Position numbers and translations under genes: made by a program. A DNA stretch of 64,000 nucleotides from Allobosea lathyri (lineage in GTDB: Bacteria; Pseudomonadota; Alphaproteobacteria; Rhizobiales; Beijerinckiaceae). Below are positions 56,601 through 64,000 of the stretch, piece after piece (position 1 is the first letter of the stretch; each line of letters begins with the position of its first letter). The stretch covers positions 186,001 to 250,000 of the forward strand of contig NZ_FNUY01000002.1 of the NCBI RefSeq assembly GCF_900108245.1, in the 5' to 3' direction. The notes beneath the pieces were generated by a model. The model saw only the letters and a list, made by a program, of their open reading frames with translations. It was not told where the DNA came from and searched no databases.

Positions 56601-57341
56601 GCCGGCGAGCTTCTCGCCTTCGCCGCGCAGCATCGAGAAGTTCGAGCCGGTGCCGGAGCCGTATTTGAACAGGCGGGCTTCACGGACCCAGAGATCCATG
56701 ATGCCGCCCTCGTTGACGAGATCGTCCTGAACGCCCTGGATGAAGCAGGCATGGGGCTGGGGATGCTCGTAGCTCGACTTCGACTTGACCAGCTTGCCGG
56801 TCTTGAAGTCGACGTAGAAATGGCCCTGGCTCGGGCCGTCGATCCCATAGGCCCAGTGCAGGCCGGTATTGAACCATTGCGGCGAGTTCGGAGCGACCAT
56901 CTGGGTCGCGAGCATGAAGCGCAACTCGTCATGGAAGGCGGCCGCATCCTCTTCCGAGGAGAAATAGCCACCCTTCCAGCCCCAATAGGTCCAGCAACCG
57001 GCGAGGCGGTCGAACACCTGCTTGGAGGAGATCTCAGAGCCATAGCGCTCCTTCTCAGGAAGCGAGGCGAGGGCGGCCTCGTCGGGCACACAGCGCCACA
57101 GGAAGGAGGGAACGTCGTTCTCCTCGACCTTCTTCAGCGCGGCGGGCACGCCGGCTTTGCGGAAATACTTTTGCGCGAGCACGTCGCTGGCGACCTGCGA
57201 CCAGGCGTCGGGCACCTCGATGCCCTCGAGCCGGAACACGATCGAACCGTCGGGGTTGCGAATCTCGCTGACGGCTGAGCGGAACGGAATCGCCGCGTAA
57301 GGCGACTGGCCGGCGGAGGTATAGCGGCGCTCGATGCGCAT
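53616..57341 (-). CDS. nrdJ: Vitamin B12-dependent (class II) ribonucleotide reductase NrdJ
   Basis: This 1241-residue enzyme converts ribonucleotides to deoxyribonucleotides with adenosylcobalamin. Landmarks are [70 protein letters not shown], and a C-terminal Cys cluster ([15 protein letters not shown]) used for redox recycling or Zn binding. ATG 57341 (MRIERRYT) is the family start; an in-frame ATG further upstream adds unrelated sequence. Monocistronic, with a long leader and DnaA-like boxes upstream. No B12 riboswitch was recognised. Confidence 0.95.
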   Translation of the reverse strand: MRIERRYTSAGQSPYAAIPFRSAVSEIRNPDGSIVFRLEGIEVPDAWSQVASDVLAQKYFRKAGVPAALKKVEENDVPSFLWRCVPDEAALASLPEKERYGSEISSKQVFDRLAGCWTYWGWKGGYFSSEEDAAAFHDELRFMLATQMVAPNSPQWFNTGLHWAYGIDGPSQGHFYVDFKTGKLVKSKSSYEHPQPHACFIQGVQDDLVNEGGIMDLWVREARLFKYGSGTGSNFSMLRGEGEKLAGGGRSSGLMSFLKIGDRAAGAIKSGGTTRRAAKMVVVDVDHPDIETYIDWKVREEQKVAALVTGSKVVQKHMKAVMKACVNCEGEGDACFDPEKNPALKREVKLARKAMVPDNYIKRVMQFAKQGYTDIQFDVYDTDWDSEAYLTVSGQNSNNSVSLTDDFLRAVETDGDWNLTGRTTGKVMKTLKARDLWEKIGYAAWASADPGLHFNTTMNDWHTCKASGRIRASNPCSEYMFLDDTACNLASANLLQFYDRQTKSFDVEAYEHLCRLWTVVLEISVTMAQFPSKEIAELSYEYRTLGLGYANIGGLLMTMGLGYDSEEGRALSGALTAIMTGVSYATSAEMAGELGPFPGYKKNAAHMLRVIRNHRVAAHGMATGYEGLEVTPVPLDHGTLARLGGSSTLMSERARIAWDNALALGEKHGYRNAQATVIAPTGTIGLVMDCDTTGIEPDFALVKFKKLAGGGYWKIINRAVPDALRALGYRESDIAEIEAYAVGHGSMAQAPGVNHGSLRAKGFPQDKIDAVEKDLKAAFDIKFVFNKWTLGEDFLVNVLKVPAEKLAEPSFELLPFLGFSKAEIEAANVHVCGAMTLEGAPHLKTEHYNVFDCANPCGRIGKRYLSVESHIRMMAAAQPFISGAISKTINMPNDATVEDCKSAYMLSWKLALKANALYRDGSKLSQPLNSALISDDDDEEDAVEAHYQQPMAARTTQIAEKIVERIVEKVIREREKMPSRRTGYIQKAVVGGHKVYVHTGEYADGRLGEIFIDMHKEGAAFRAMMNNFAIAVSLGLQYGVPLEEYVEAFTFTRFEPSGFVQGNQSIKNATSILDYVFRELAISYLGRHDLAHIDPSEIGHDVIGGGVGQDKAPDVTTAVTSSPLASTGFRRGKPMNFHAIQGGAGTPANVDTVARGGSNVTAFATAGATALKEEPEAYGEAEMAKLGFSAPAAQPSASERRAEAIMKGYVGDSCGECGNFTLVRNGTCLKCNTCGSTTGCS

Positions 57342-58052
57342 GATCTTAAATCCCCATGCAATGCCGCGGGCGATTGCCCCGCGCGGCCGGTTCATGAAAA
57401 CCGGCTCCTGATTCAGCTCAACTCGGTTCGGTGCCCCGTGGGCACCGCGACGGTGTTTCCCGTCCTTGTGCCCGGTTGCGGCCAGAATAGTCCGCGCGCC
57501 GCCATACACTGCCACCGTTGCCGGTGCGCTGCGCTTGAGACCCGTTTCGACTACTCTGGAAACTCATTCGCAGATGTCGATCGGGCGTCTCCGCCAGCCG
57601 TCATGCGACCGTCAAAATTTAGTCCCGAATGGGTGCTGACGTCAAGGATTAGTGCGGGCTCAACCCTGTGGATACGACATCTGGTAGGACGCTGTGACTT
57701 CTGGGGATAAGTTTTAATGCTCCGGCTAAGCCTTGGGAATCGCGTAAGGAATCGTCGCGAGAACGGGATACTGCCACAGACGTGGCCCCGGTGAAGTCCT
57801 TAAAATCCGCTCTGTCATGGTTGATCTGTGGTTAATGCAGCACAGTCGGGCGGATGGCGGAACCGAAATCTGCGACCCTGCCATCAAGCCTTTGAAAGGG
57901 CGGTGCCTTCGGAGTGAGAGCGCCTGTTGGGGCGGTTTCGAATCGTGGCCGAATCATGACGCAGGTGCATGCGTGCTTGTGAAGCGGCGGTCGGGCTGGA
58001 CAGCGCAGCCCCGCGTCTTCATAAGTCGCGGACGCAAACGACCGCGACGGGC
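57342..58052. other. 711-bp intergenic region between nrdJ and NDUFA12-like gene
   Basis: No supported gene is seen. Near nrdJ a leader hairpin CGGTGCCC (57429-57436) / GGGCACCG (57440-57447) and CCGGTT/AACCGG are present. The centre (57600-57840) is AT-richer and holds three DnaA-box-like words. Promoters for the divergent genes should lie here. Confidence 0.5.
57667..57835. promoter_or_regulatory. Three DnaA-box-like sites upstream of nrdJ
   Basis: TGTGGATAC (57667-57675), TGGGGATAA (57702-57710) and TGTGGTTAA (57827-57835) each differ by one base from the DnaA box TGTGGATAA and share orientation. DnaA control of ribonucleotide reductase promoters is known in Escherichia coli; here it is a suggestion from sequence only. 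Confidence 0.45.
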
Positions 58053-58472
58053 ATGAACCCTATGAAGCCTTTGCTGCTCCAGATCTTCACCTGGTGGAAC
58101 GGCCAGACCATCGGCACGCGATTCCACACCTGGCGCTTCGGCGAGCGCGTCGGAGCCGACGAGTTCGGCAATGTCTATTACCGCACCAAGGGTGGGGTAA
58201 AGGACAAGGCGCTCGGCATCCAGCGCCGCTGGGTCGTCTATAACGGCGAGGCGGAAGCCTCAAAAGTTCCGCCCGGCTGGAATGGCTGGCTGCATCACAC
58301 TGTCGATGTGGCGCCCTCCGAGGAGCGTTACGAGCCGCGCGAGTGGCAGCAGCCGCACGAGCAGAACTGGACCGGAACAGCGCTGGCCTACCGTCCCCAG
58401 GGCTCGACCCTGGCCCAGGGCGAGCGCCCGGCCGCGACCGGCGACTATCAGGCCTGGACGCCGGGGCGCTGA
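58053..58472 (+). CDS. NADH:ubiquinone oxidoreductase accessory subunit, NDUFA12-like
   Basis: This 139-residue protein shows the NDUFA12/B17.2 pattern: FTWWNGQTIGTRFHTWRFGERVG, FGNVYYRTKGG, RRWVVYNGEAEASKVPPGW and ATGDYQAWTPG at the C-terminus. This is an accessory subunit of alphaproteobacterial complex I on the matrix/cytoplasmic side. ATG 58053 or 58062 both fit. It lies beside a DUF2155 gene as in many alphaproteobacteria. Confidence 0.93.
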   Translation: MNPMKPLLLQIFTWWNGQTIGTRFHTWRFGERVGADEFGNVYYRTKGGVKDKALGIQRRWVVYNGEAEASKVPPGWNGWLHHTVDVAPSEERYEPREWQQPHEQNWTGTALAYRPQGSTLAQGERPAATGDYQAWTPGR

Positions 58473-58614
58473 AAGCGGGGCCCGGTCTGCGTCATTTGGC
58501 GACGATCCCGAATCGCTGCGCTGCGATCGACAGCATCGCCCTTTTTCCGCTGCGATTGGCGTGTTACTCCGCGACGTCGCGGTTGGGCCGCGTCTTGAGA
58601 GATTCGCTGTCAGC

Positions 58615-59244
58615 ATGCCGTTGCCCCTGCGCTTTCCGGTTCTGACCGGGCTGTTTTCCGCCACGCTGCTCTCGCTCGCCCTGGGCGGCCCGGCGCTGGC
58701 CGACCGCATCCGCAACCCCACGGCCGTCTTTGCCGGTCTCGACAAGATCACAGGCCGGATCATCTCCTTCGAGGTGGCGATCGACGAAACCGTCCAGTTC
58801 GGCGCGCTGCAGCTGACGCCGCGCGTGTGCTGGACCAGGCCTCCGACCGAGGCCCCGCAGACCACGAGCTTCACCGAGGTCGACGAGGTCACCTTCAACA
58901 ATGAATATCGGCGCATCTTCACCGGCTGGATGTATGCGGCGAGCCCGGGCCTGCATGGCGTCGAGCACGCGATTTACGACGTCTGGCTGACGGACTGCAA
59001 AGGCGGCACGGAGCTGGTCGTCGATCCCAAGGAGCCGGAAGCTCCCGTGCCGGAAGAGCCGCGCCGGCCGCGCACGGCGCCCGCTCGCGACGTCACGCAG
59101 CCGCCGCCTGGAGCGCTGCCGGGCGAGCAGCGTATCGATGTGCAGCCGCCACGCGGCGTACCGGTTCAGCCGCGTCAGGCGCCAAACCAGCGCTTCTTCC
59201 CGACCAATCCTGTGCCTGGCCGCGATCCGACCGGCGGCAACTAG
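58615..59244 (+). CDS. DUF2155 domain-containing periplasmic protein
   Basis: This 209-residue protein has a signal peptide of about 29 residues (ALGGPALA), then the DUF2155 core: AVFAGLDKITGRIISFEV, two Cys (VCWTRPP, TDCKGG) that could pair, and FTGWMYAASPGLHGVEHAIYDVWL. A Pro/Arg-rich low-complexity tail follows (about 140-209). It is conserved next to the NDUFA12-like gene in alphaproteobacteria. Function unknown. Confidence 0.85.
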   Translation: MPLPLRFPVLTGLFSATLLSLALGGPALADRIRNPTAVFAGLDKITGRIISFEVAIDETVQFGALQLTPRVCWTRPPTEAPQTTSFTEVDEVTFNNEYRRIFTGWMYAASPGLHGVEHAIYDVWLTDCKGGTELVVDPKEPEAPVPEEPRRPRTAPARDVTQPPPGALPGEQRIDVQPPRGVPVQPRQAPNQRFFPTNPVPGRDPTGGN

Positions 59245-59288
59245 GGCCAGACCGGCGAGACGGGTGGAATGGAGCGCGGTACGCGGGA

Positions 59289-59975
59289 CTAGCTTGACGT
59301 GGCAGCCACTTCGGCCAGCGCCTCGGCGCCACTGATCACCCTTCCTCGCGGCCATGCCCACCAATCGCTCTGCCGGGCCATGGCGCTCTCGAGCAAGCCC
59401 TGATAGGCGGCGCGCGGCACCTCCATTGTACCGAATTGCGCGAGATGCCCCGTCTGGAACTGGGCGTCGAGCAGGCGATAGCCGCCATGCCTGAGCCGGG
59501 CGACCAAATGGACCAGGGCCACTTTCGAGGCGTCGGTTTCCCGGTGGAACATGCTCTCGCCAAAAAACGCCCCGCCGAGCGATAGGCCATAGAGGCCTCC
59601 GACGAGGCGCTGCTCCCGCCAGCACTCGACCGTGTGGACATGGCCCAGGCGAAAAAGCTCGCCGAAGATTTCGCGGATCCGGCCATTGATCCAGGTCTCG
59701 GTCCGGTCGGGCTTGGCCTCGGCACAGGCTGCGATGACCGCGTCGAAAGCACTGTCGACCCTGATCTCGAACCGCCCGGAGCGGACGGTGCGAGCCAGGC
59801 GCGAGGGCAAATGGAAGCGATCGAGCGGGATGACGCCGCGCAGTTCCGGCTCGACCCAGAACAGGCTGGGGTCGTCGGCGCTCTCCGCCATCGGGAAAAT
59901 GCCGGCGGCATAGGCCCGCAGCATGATCTCGGGCGTGATCACGGGAGAACGGACGGGCACGGAACGAGCCTTCAT
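59289..59975 (-). CDS. aat: Leucyl/phenylalanyl-tRNA-protein transferase Aat
   Basis: This 228-residue N-end-rule enzyme adds Leu/Phe to proteins bearing N-terminal Arg/Lys. It has the family signature [39 protein letters not shown] and [22 protein letters not shown] 59975 was chosen; the longer frame upstream has no support. Convergent with DUF2155 and downstream of accC in the same direction. Confidence 0.95.
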   Translation of the reverse strand: MKARSVPVRSPVITPEIMLRAYAAGIFPMAESADDPSLFWVEPELRGVIPLDRFHLPSRLARTVRSGRFEIRVDSAFDAVIAACAEAKPDRTETWINGRIREIFGELFRLGHVHTVECWREQRLVGGLYGLSLGGAFFGESMFHRETDASKVALVHLVARLRHGGYRLLDAQFQTGHLAQFGTMEVPRAAYQGLLESAMARQSDWWAWPRGRVISGAEALAEVAATSS

Positions 59976-60153
59976 GCGCGGATGGGAGCGCGGGCGGGCG
60001 CGCGAGTCAAACGGAGATGGGCCTCCCATCCCCGTTCTGGTCGGGCTTGTCCCCGGCGTCGACGTCTGCGTTGACTGAGGTGGCGTTCAAGACGTGGATG
60101 CTCGCCACAGGGGCGAGCATGACGGTGGCGCCTTGGCTGGAAGGCTTTGAGCC

Positions 60154-61518
60154 TCAGCCTCCGGCGTTCTCCCCCATGCCGCCGGCTGCCAGAAATTTTT
60201 CCAGCCAGTGGATGTTGTAGTCGCCGTTCAGGATGTCCTGGTTGCGAACCAAAGTGCGGAACAGGGGCAGCGTGGTATCGACGCCATCCACGACGAACTC
60301 GTCGAGCGAACGACGCAGGCGCATCAGGCATTCCGCCCGGTTGCGGCCATGGACGATCAGCTTGCCGACCAGGGAATCGTAATGCGGCGGGATGACGTAG
60401 CCCTGATAGGCTGCGGAATCGACGCGCACGCCGAGACCGCCAGGCGTATGGAACGAGACGATCTTGCCGGGAGAGGGCCGGAACGTCGCTGCATGCTCCG
60501 CATTGACGCGGCATTCGATGGCATGGCCTTCGATCACCACGTCCTCTTGCCTGATCGAAAGCGGCGCGCCGGCTGCGATCCGGATCTGCTCGTTGACGAG
60601 GTCGATGCCGGTGATCATCTCGGTGACCGGATGCTCGACCTGGATGCGCGTGTTCATTTCGATGAAATAGAACTCGCCATCCTCATAGAGGAACTCGATC
60701 GTGCCGGCGCCGAGATAGCCGAGCTTGGCCATGGCGTCGGCGCAGATCTTGCCGATCCTGTCGCGCTCGCCGGCATTGAGAGCAGGCGAGGGGCCTTCCT
60801 CCCAGACCTTCTGGTGGCGGCGCTGCAGCGAACAGTCGCGCTCGCCGAGATGGATCGCGTGGCCCTTCCCGTCGCCCAGGATCTGGATCTCGATATGGCG
60901 CGGCTTTTCGAGATATTTCTCGATATAGACGGCATCGTCGCCGAAATTGGCTTTTGCCTCGGTGCGGGCCGTGGAGAGCGCGACCGACATGTCGTCGGCA
61001 TTGCGCACGACCTTCATGCCCTTGCCGCCGCCGCCGGACGCCGCCTTGATGATGACGGGAAAACCGATATCGGCTGCGATGCGTAGCGCCTCATCGTCAT
61101 CGGTAACGCCACCCTCCGAGCCCGGCACGCAGGGGATGCCGAGAGCCTTGGCGGTGCGCTTGGCCTCGATCTTGTCGCCCATGCTGCGGATATGCTCGGC
61201 CTTGGGGCCGATGAAGGTGATGTTGTGCCGCTCCAGGATCTCGGCGAAACGGGCGTTCTCGGAGAGAAAGCCATAGCCGGGATGGACGGCGTCGGCGCCG
61301 GTGATTTCGCAGGCCGCGATCAGCGCGGGGATGTTGAGATAGCTTTCGCGGGCGCTCGGCGGGCCGATGCAGACGCTCTCATCGGCGAGGCGCACATGCA
61401 TGGCGTTGGCGTCGGCGGTCGAGTGGACCGCGACGGTGGCAATGCCGAGCTCCTTGGCGGCGCGAAGAACCCGCAATGCGATTTCGCCGCGATTGGCGAT
61501 CAGGATCTTGTCGAACAT
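60154..61518 (-). CDS. accC: Acetyl-CoA carboxylase biotin carboxylase subunit AccC
   Basis: This 454-residue ATP-grasp enzyme carboxylates the biotin on AccB. It starts [16 protein letters not shown], has the Gly-rich ATP loop [23 protein letters not shown] and [14 protein letters not shown], and ends in a biotin carboxylase C-terminal domain. The start at 61518 follows accB by 44 bases; accB-accC is the normal operon order. Confidence 0.97.
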   Translation of the reverse strand: MFDKILIANRGEIALRVLRAAKELGIATVAVHSTADANAMHVRLADESVCIGPPSARESYLNIPALIAACEITGADAVHPGYGFLSENARFAEILERHNITFIGPKAEHIRSMGDKIEAKRTAKALGIPCVPGSEGGVTDDDEALRIAADIGFPVIIKAASGGGGKGMKVVRNADDMSVALSTARTEAKANFGDDAVYIEKYLEKPRHIEIQILGDGKGHAIHLGERDCSLQRRHQKVWEEGPSPALNAGERDRIGKICADAMAKLGYLGAGTIEFLYEDGEFYFIEMNTRIQVEHPVTEMITGIDLVNEQIRIAAGAPLSIRQEDVVIEGHAIECRVNAEHAATFRPSPGKIVSFHTPGGLGVRVDSAAYQGYVIPPHYDSLVGKLIVHGRNRAECLMRLRRSLDEFVVDGVDTTLPLFRTLVRNQDILNGDYNIHWLEKFLAAGGMGENAGG

Positions 61519-61562
61519 CTTGAAATCGTCGCCCGGTTTGTCGCCATCCTGCCGCGCGCCGC

Positions 61563-62018
61563 TCACTCGATCACCAGGAGCGGCTCGCCATATTCGACCG
61601 GCTGCCCGTCCTCGACCATGATCGCGACGATCTTGCCGGCACGGGGCGCGACGATGTCGTTGAAGGTCTTCATCGCCTCGACCAGCAGGATGCGGTCACC
61701 CACCTTCACCTCGGCGCCGATCTCGACGAAGGGCTTGGCGTCGGGCGAGGGGCGGCGATAGGCGGTGCCGACCATTGGCGAGGTGACGGCGCCCGGATGG
61801 GCGGCGGCAGGCTTGCCTTCGGCAGGAGCCGCGGCAGCGGCGGGCGCTGCGGCCATGACCGGCGCAGCGCTCGGCACCTGGACCGTTGCGGTGATGGTCC
61901 GCGCGACGCGGACGCGCAGATCGCCCTTCTCGACCTCGATCTCGGTGAGATCGGTCTCGTTCAGGAGCTGCGCGAGTTCGCGCACCAGTTCAGGGTCGAT
62001 CGGGCTCTTGGTCGCCAT
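61563..62018 (-). CDS. accB: Biotin carboxyl carrier protein AccB
   Basis: This 151-residue carrier has the biotin attachment motif EAMKTFN with Lys117, an Ala/Pro-rich flexible linker (about 45-75), and a helical N-terminal region starting [19 protein letters not shown]. Part of the aroQ-accB-accC cluster; first step of fatty-acid synthesis. Confidence 0.96.
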   Translation of the reverse strand: MATKSPIDPELVRELAQLLNETDLTEIEVEKGDLRVRVARTITATVQVPSAAPVMAAAPAAAAAPAEGKPAAAHPGAVTSPMVGTAYRRPSPDAKPFVEIGAEVKVGDRILLVEAMKTFNDIVAPRAGKIVAIMVEDGQPVEYGEPLLVIE

Positions 62019-62099
62019 GGCGGATGTCACCGTCTTCTCGATATCTTGACTAGGACGGGCTGGCGGCGCGCGCCGCAACCCCGATTGCTTTTAGCGGAA

Positions 62100-62567
62100 T
62101 CAGGCTGCGGGTTTCGCAGCCCGCTTCTCCAGTAGCGGCACGATCGCGTCGAAAGCGAGGTCGTAGCTGGCAACCCCGAAGCCGCAGATCACGCCGACGC
62201 AGACCGGAGCCATATAGGAATGGTGCCGGAATTCCTCGCGGGCATGGACATTCGAGATATGGACCTCGATCGTCATCGCGTCCGCGCCCTTGATCGCATC
62301 GCGCAGCGCGACGGAGGTGTGGGTATAGGCGCCGGCATTGATGATCACGCCCGCGCCCGCCAACCCGGCCTGCTGGATGAAGGTGACGAGTTCGCCTTCA
62401 TAATTGGTCTGGCGGAATGTCAGCTCGACGCCGGCCGCTTCGGCCTTCGCCTTGAGGCGTGCCTCGACACCAGCCAGCGTCACGGCGCCATAGGTTGCGG
62501 GCTCGCGGGTGCCGAGCAGGTTGAGATTGGGACCGTTGAGAACGTGGACGGCGACCATGAGGCGCAT
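62100..62567 (-). CDS. aroQ: Type II 3-dehydroquinate dehydratase AroQ
   Basis: This 155-residue enzyme dehydrates 3-dehydroquinate in the shikimate pathway. The family motifs are LNGPNLNLLGTRE, the catalytic-Tyr region ATYG, NAGAYTHTSVALRDA and HISNVHAREEFRHHS. ATG 62567 or 62558 is possible. Upstream of accB, as common in alphaproteobacteria. Confidence 0.96.
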   Translation of the reverse strand: MRLMVAVHVLNGPNLNLLGTREPATYGAVTLAGVEARLKAKAEAAGVELTFRQTNYEGELVTFIQQAGLAGAGVIINAGAYTHTSVALRDAIKGADAMTIEVHISNVHAREEFRHHSYMAPVCVGVICGFGVASYDLAFDAIVPLLEKRAAKPAA

Positions 62568-62660
62568 TGATTCCAGCGCCGCACGAAGGCGGCAGACGCC
62601 GCCCTCATAAACGCTGCGGGCCGGCAGGGGAAGCCTGCAAGCCCCGATCGGGCCAAAGCC

Positions 62661-63467
62661 TTAGCCGCTGCAGGTCGCCTTGCCGCATTTGCGGACGGCA
62701 TCGATCTTCTGCTTGAGGGCGGGAGCACCGACCGCGCCGAAGACGACCTCGTCGCCGAGGATGAAGGCGGGGGTGCCGGTCAGGCCGAGCCTGTCGCCGA
62801 GCGCGACGGTGTCCTCGATCGCGGCGCGGGTGGCGGGAGCGTCCATATCCTTGCGCAGGCGCTCGACGTCAGCCCCGGCGTCCTTGGCGATTTCGAGCGC
62901 CTTGGCGCCGTTGACGCGTCCTTTGACGCCCATCAGCTTGTTGTGGAATTCGAAGTATTTGGCACCCTGCAGCTGGTTCTTGGCGGCAACCGCGACGCGG
63001 CTCGCCTCGACCGAATCGGGGCCGAGGATCGGGAAGTCCTTCAGGACGACCCTGAGCTTCGGGTCATTCTTGGTGAGCGTCTGGACATCCTCCATCGCCC
63101 TTTTGCAGAAGCCGCAATTGTAATCCATGAACTCGACGATCGTGACGTCACCCTGCGGGTTGCCGATGATCACGGAGGTCGCGGGGTCGGTGAGTCGCGC
63201 CTTTTCGGCGGAGACGGCGTTGCGCTGCTGCTCGGCCTGGGCGACCGTGTTGCGGCGCTCCAGTTCGACCAGCGCCTCTTGGATCAGTTCGGGGTTCTGC
63301 AGCAGCGTTTCGCGGATCAACTCGACGACCGCCTTGCGCTGGTCGGGCGAAAGGGCCGGGCTCTGAGCCTGAGCGGGAGCTGTCGAGACCGCGAGCCAGA
63401 CAGCAAGAGCGAGGCTGGCGTGCCGCAGGGCGGCACGTGCCAGGCTCGACAGGGTGGAGCGGGCCAT
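62661..63467 (-). CDS. DsbA-family periplasmic thiol:disulfide oxidoreductase
   Basis: This 268-residue exported thioredoxin-fold protein has a signal peptide of about 35 residues (ending AQA), a helical N-terminal extension (about 40-90, Glu/Arg-rich), an active site CGFC (Cys118, Cys121) in VEFMDYNCGFCKRAM and the cis-Pro in GTPAFILGD. It resembles the Com1/ScsC-type DsbA group with an N-terminal helical segment. AAGGATG precedes ATG 63467. Two further Cys at the C-terminus (KCGKATCSG) may pair. Confidence 0.9.
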   Translation of the reverse strand: MARSTLSSLARAALRHASLALAVWLAVSTAPAQAQSPALSPDQRKAVVELIRETLLQNPELIQEALVELERRNTVAQAEQQRNAVSAEKARLTDPATSVIIGNPQGDVTIVEFMDYNCGFCKRAMEDVQTLTKNDPKLRVVLKDFPILGPDSVEASRVAVAAKNQLQGAKYFEFHNKLMGVKGRVNGAKALEIAKDAGADVERLRKDMDAPATRAAIEDTVALGDRLGLTGTPAFILGDEVVFGAVGAPALKQKIDAVRKCGKATCSG

Positions 63468-63640
63468 ATCATCATCCTTTCGGTTCCGACCTCCCTTCAC
63501 GGAAGCGGTCGGACAAACGGCGTAACTGCTGCCTTCAGCTTCTCCGCCCTCGGGCGGTCGGCGTCAATTCACAGCTTTGCCAGTGGTTGCAGGGCGGGGA
63601 TGGCTCGGCTACGCGGACTGGCGAAGACCCTGGCCCGGAT

Positions 63641-64000
63641 ATGACAATGCAAAAGCCTGACTTTCCATCGTCGACATTGCCACCGTCCACATTGCCGTTG
63701 CTGGCCGAGCGCGCAGCCCGCGTCTCGCCCTTCATCGTCATGGACGTGATGAACCAGGCTGCCGCGATCGAGCGGGCCGGTGGCTCCGTCGTCCATATGG
63801 AGGTTGGCCAGCCATCCGCACCGACGCCGGCCAGCATCAGGGCTGCCGCCGGCCGTGCCCTGGAGCACGGTCGCATCGGATATACGCAGGCTCTCGGCAC
63901 GGATTCGCTGAGGGAACGCATCTCCAGGCATTATCAGGACGCCTATGGCGTGGGCGTGGCGGCCGAGCGCATCGTGGTGACGACGGGCTCATCGGGCGGC
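63641..64000 (+). CDS. PLP-dependent aminotransferase class I/II (N-terminal part, runs off right edge)
   Basis: The first 120 codons start at ATG 63641 (or 63647). After a short repeat-derived leader (SSTLPPSTLPLL) the protein shows fold-type-I aminotransferase features: VMDVMNQAAAIERAGGSVVHMEVGQPS, GYTQALGTDSLRERISRHY and VVTTGSSGG, the start of the PLP-phosphate loop. Specificity cannot be judged from this part. Confidence 0.85.
   Translation, partial: MTMQKPDFPSSTLPPSTLPLLAERAARVSPFIVMDVMNQAAAIERAGGSVVHMEVGQPSAPTPASIRAAAGRALEHGRIGYTQALGTDSLRERISRHYQDAYGVGVAAERIVVTTGSSGG
63669..63698. repeat. 15-bp tandem duplication near the start of the aminotransferase gene
   Basis: CGTCGACATTGCCAC (63669-63683) is followed by CGTCCACATTGCCGT (63684-63698). 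It adds five codons (STLPP/STLPL) near the N-terminus, in frame. Confidence 0.8.

Noticed and set aside
53928-57278. 1116-codon open frame on the plus strand opposite nrdJ
   Set aside because: Shadow of the nrdJ reading frame; composition is typical of antisense frames and no domain is visible.
57342-57720. Possible cobalamin riboswitch before nrdJ
   Set aside because: Leader hairpins exist, but I could not find the conserved B12-box words or the usual paired core, so it is not called.

Overview
The window is GC-rich, dense bacterial chromosome. Its gene content points to an alphaproteobacterium of the Hyphomicrobiales, possibly Bosea-like. The evidence is the glpSTPQUV-type glycerol ABC transporter, a B12-dependent ribonucleotide reductase (NrdJ), the core block dsbA-like/aroQ/accB/accC/aat/DUF2155/NDUFA12, and many ABC and TRAP uptake systems. 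The genus is inference. No rRNA, tRNA or CRISPR array was seen.

Layout, left half. 1-6.9 kb: a PotABCD-like ABC transporter between two FAD amine/amino-acid oxidoreductases, with a divergent LysR regulator and an IS481 scar. 7-13 kb: an unsaturated-uronate operon (kduI-kduD-kdgF-like plus TRAP transporter) with a divergent GntR regulator. 13-23.8 kb: a polyol dehydrogenase, SorC regulator and FGGY kinase beside a Ugp-like ABC operon that also encodes two metallophosphoesterases and an inositol-monophosphatase-family enzyme. 23.9-32 kb: a sugar ABC transporter with a GH31 glucosidase and a LacI regulator reading away from a perfect 20-bp palindrome. 32-36.4 kb: GFA-fold protein, CorC-like protein, chromate resistance chrB-chrA. 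36.8-43 kb: glpSTPQUV. 43.6-47.7 kb: a sulfonate-type ABC transporter with an NtaA-type flavin monooxygenase. 47.9-48.6 kb: a lipoprotein-like L,D-transpeptidase.

48.7-53.6 kb is an accessory island between two imperfect 90-bp direct repeats. It holds a 5'-truncated TniQ-like transposition gene, a small ORF, and a three-gene operon joined by 4-bp overlaps: a CD-NTase-like nucleotidyltransferase, a stand-alone ubiquitin-conjugating (E2)-like protein and an FRG-domain protein. An apparent N-terminal relic of a second CD-NTase also lies here. This resembles a short type II CBASS anti-phage system, with FRG as an unusual candidate effector, and is the best candidate for something new. The 5' end of the CD-NTase looks disrupted, so activity is uncertain.

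53.6-64 kb is core genome: nrdJ with DnaA-box-like sites upstream, an NDUFA12-like complex I subunit, DUF2155, aat, accC, accB, aroQ, a DsbA-like protein and the start of an aminotransferase. Short in-frame tandem duplications (15-18 bp) sit at the ends of several genes across the window.
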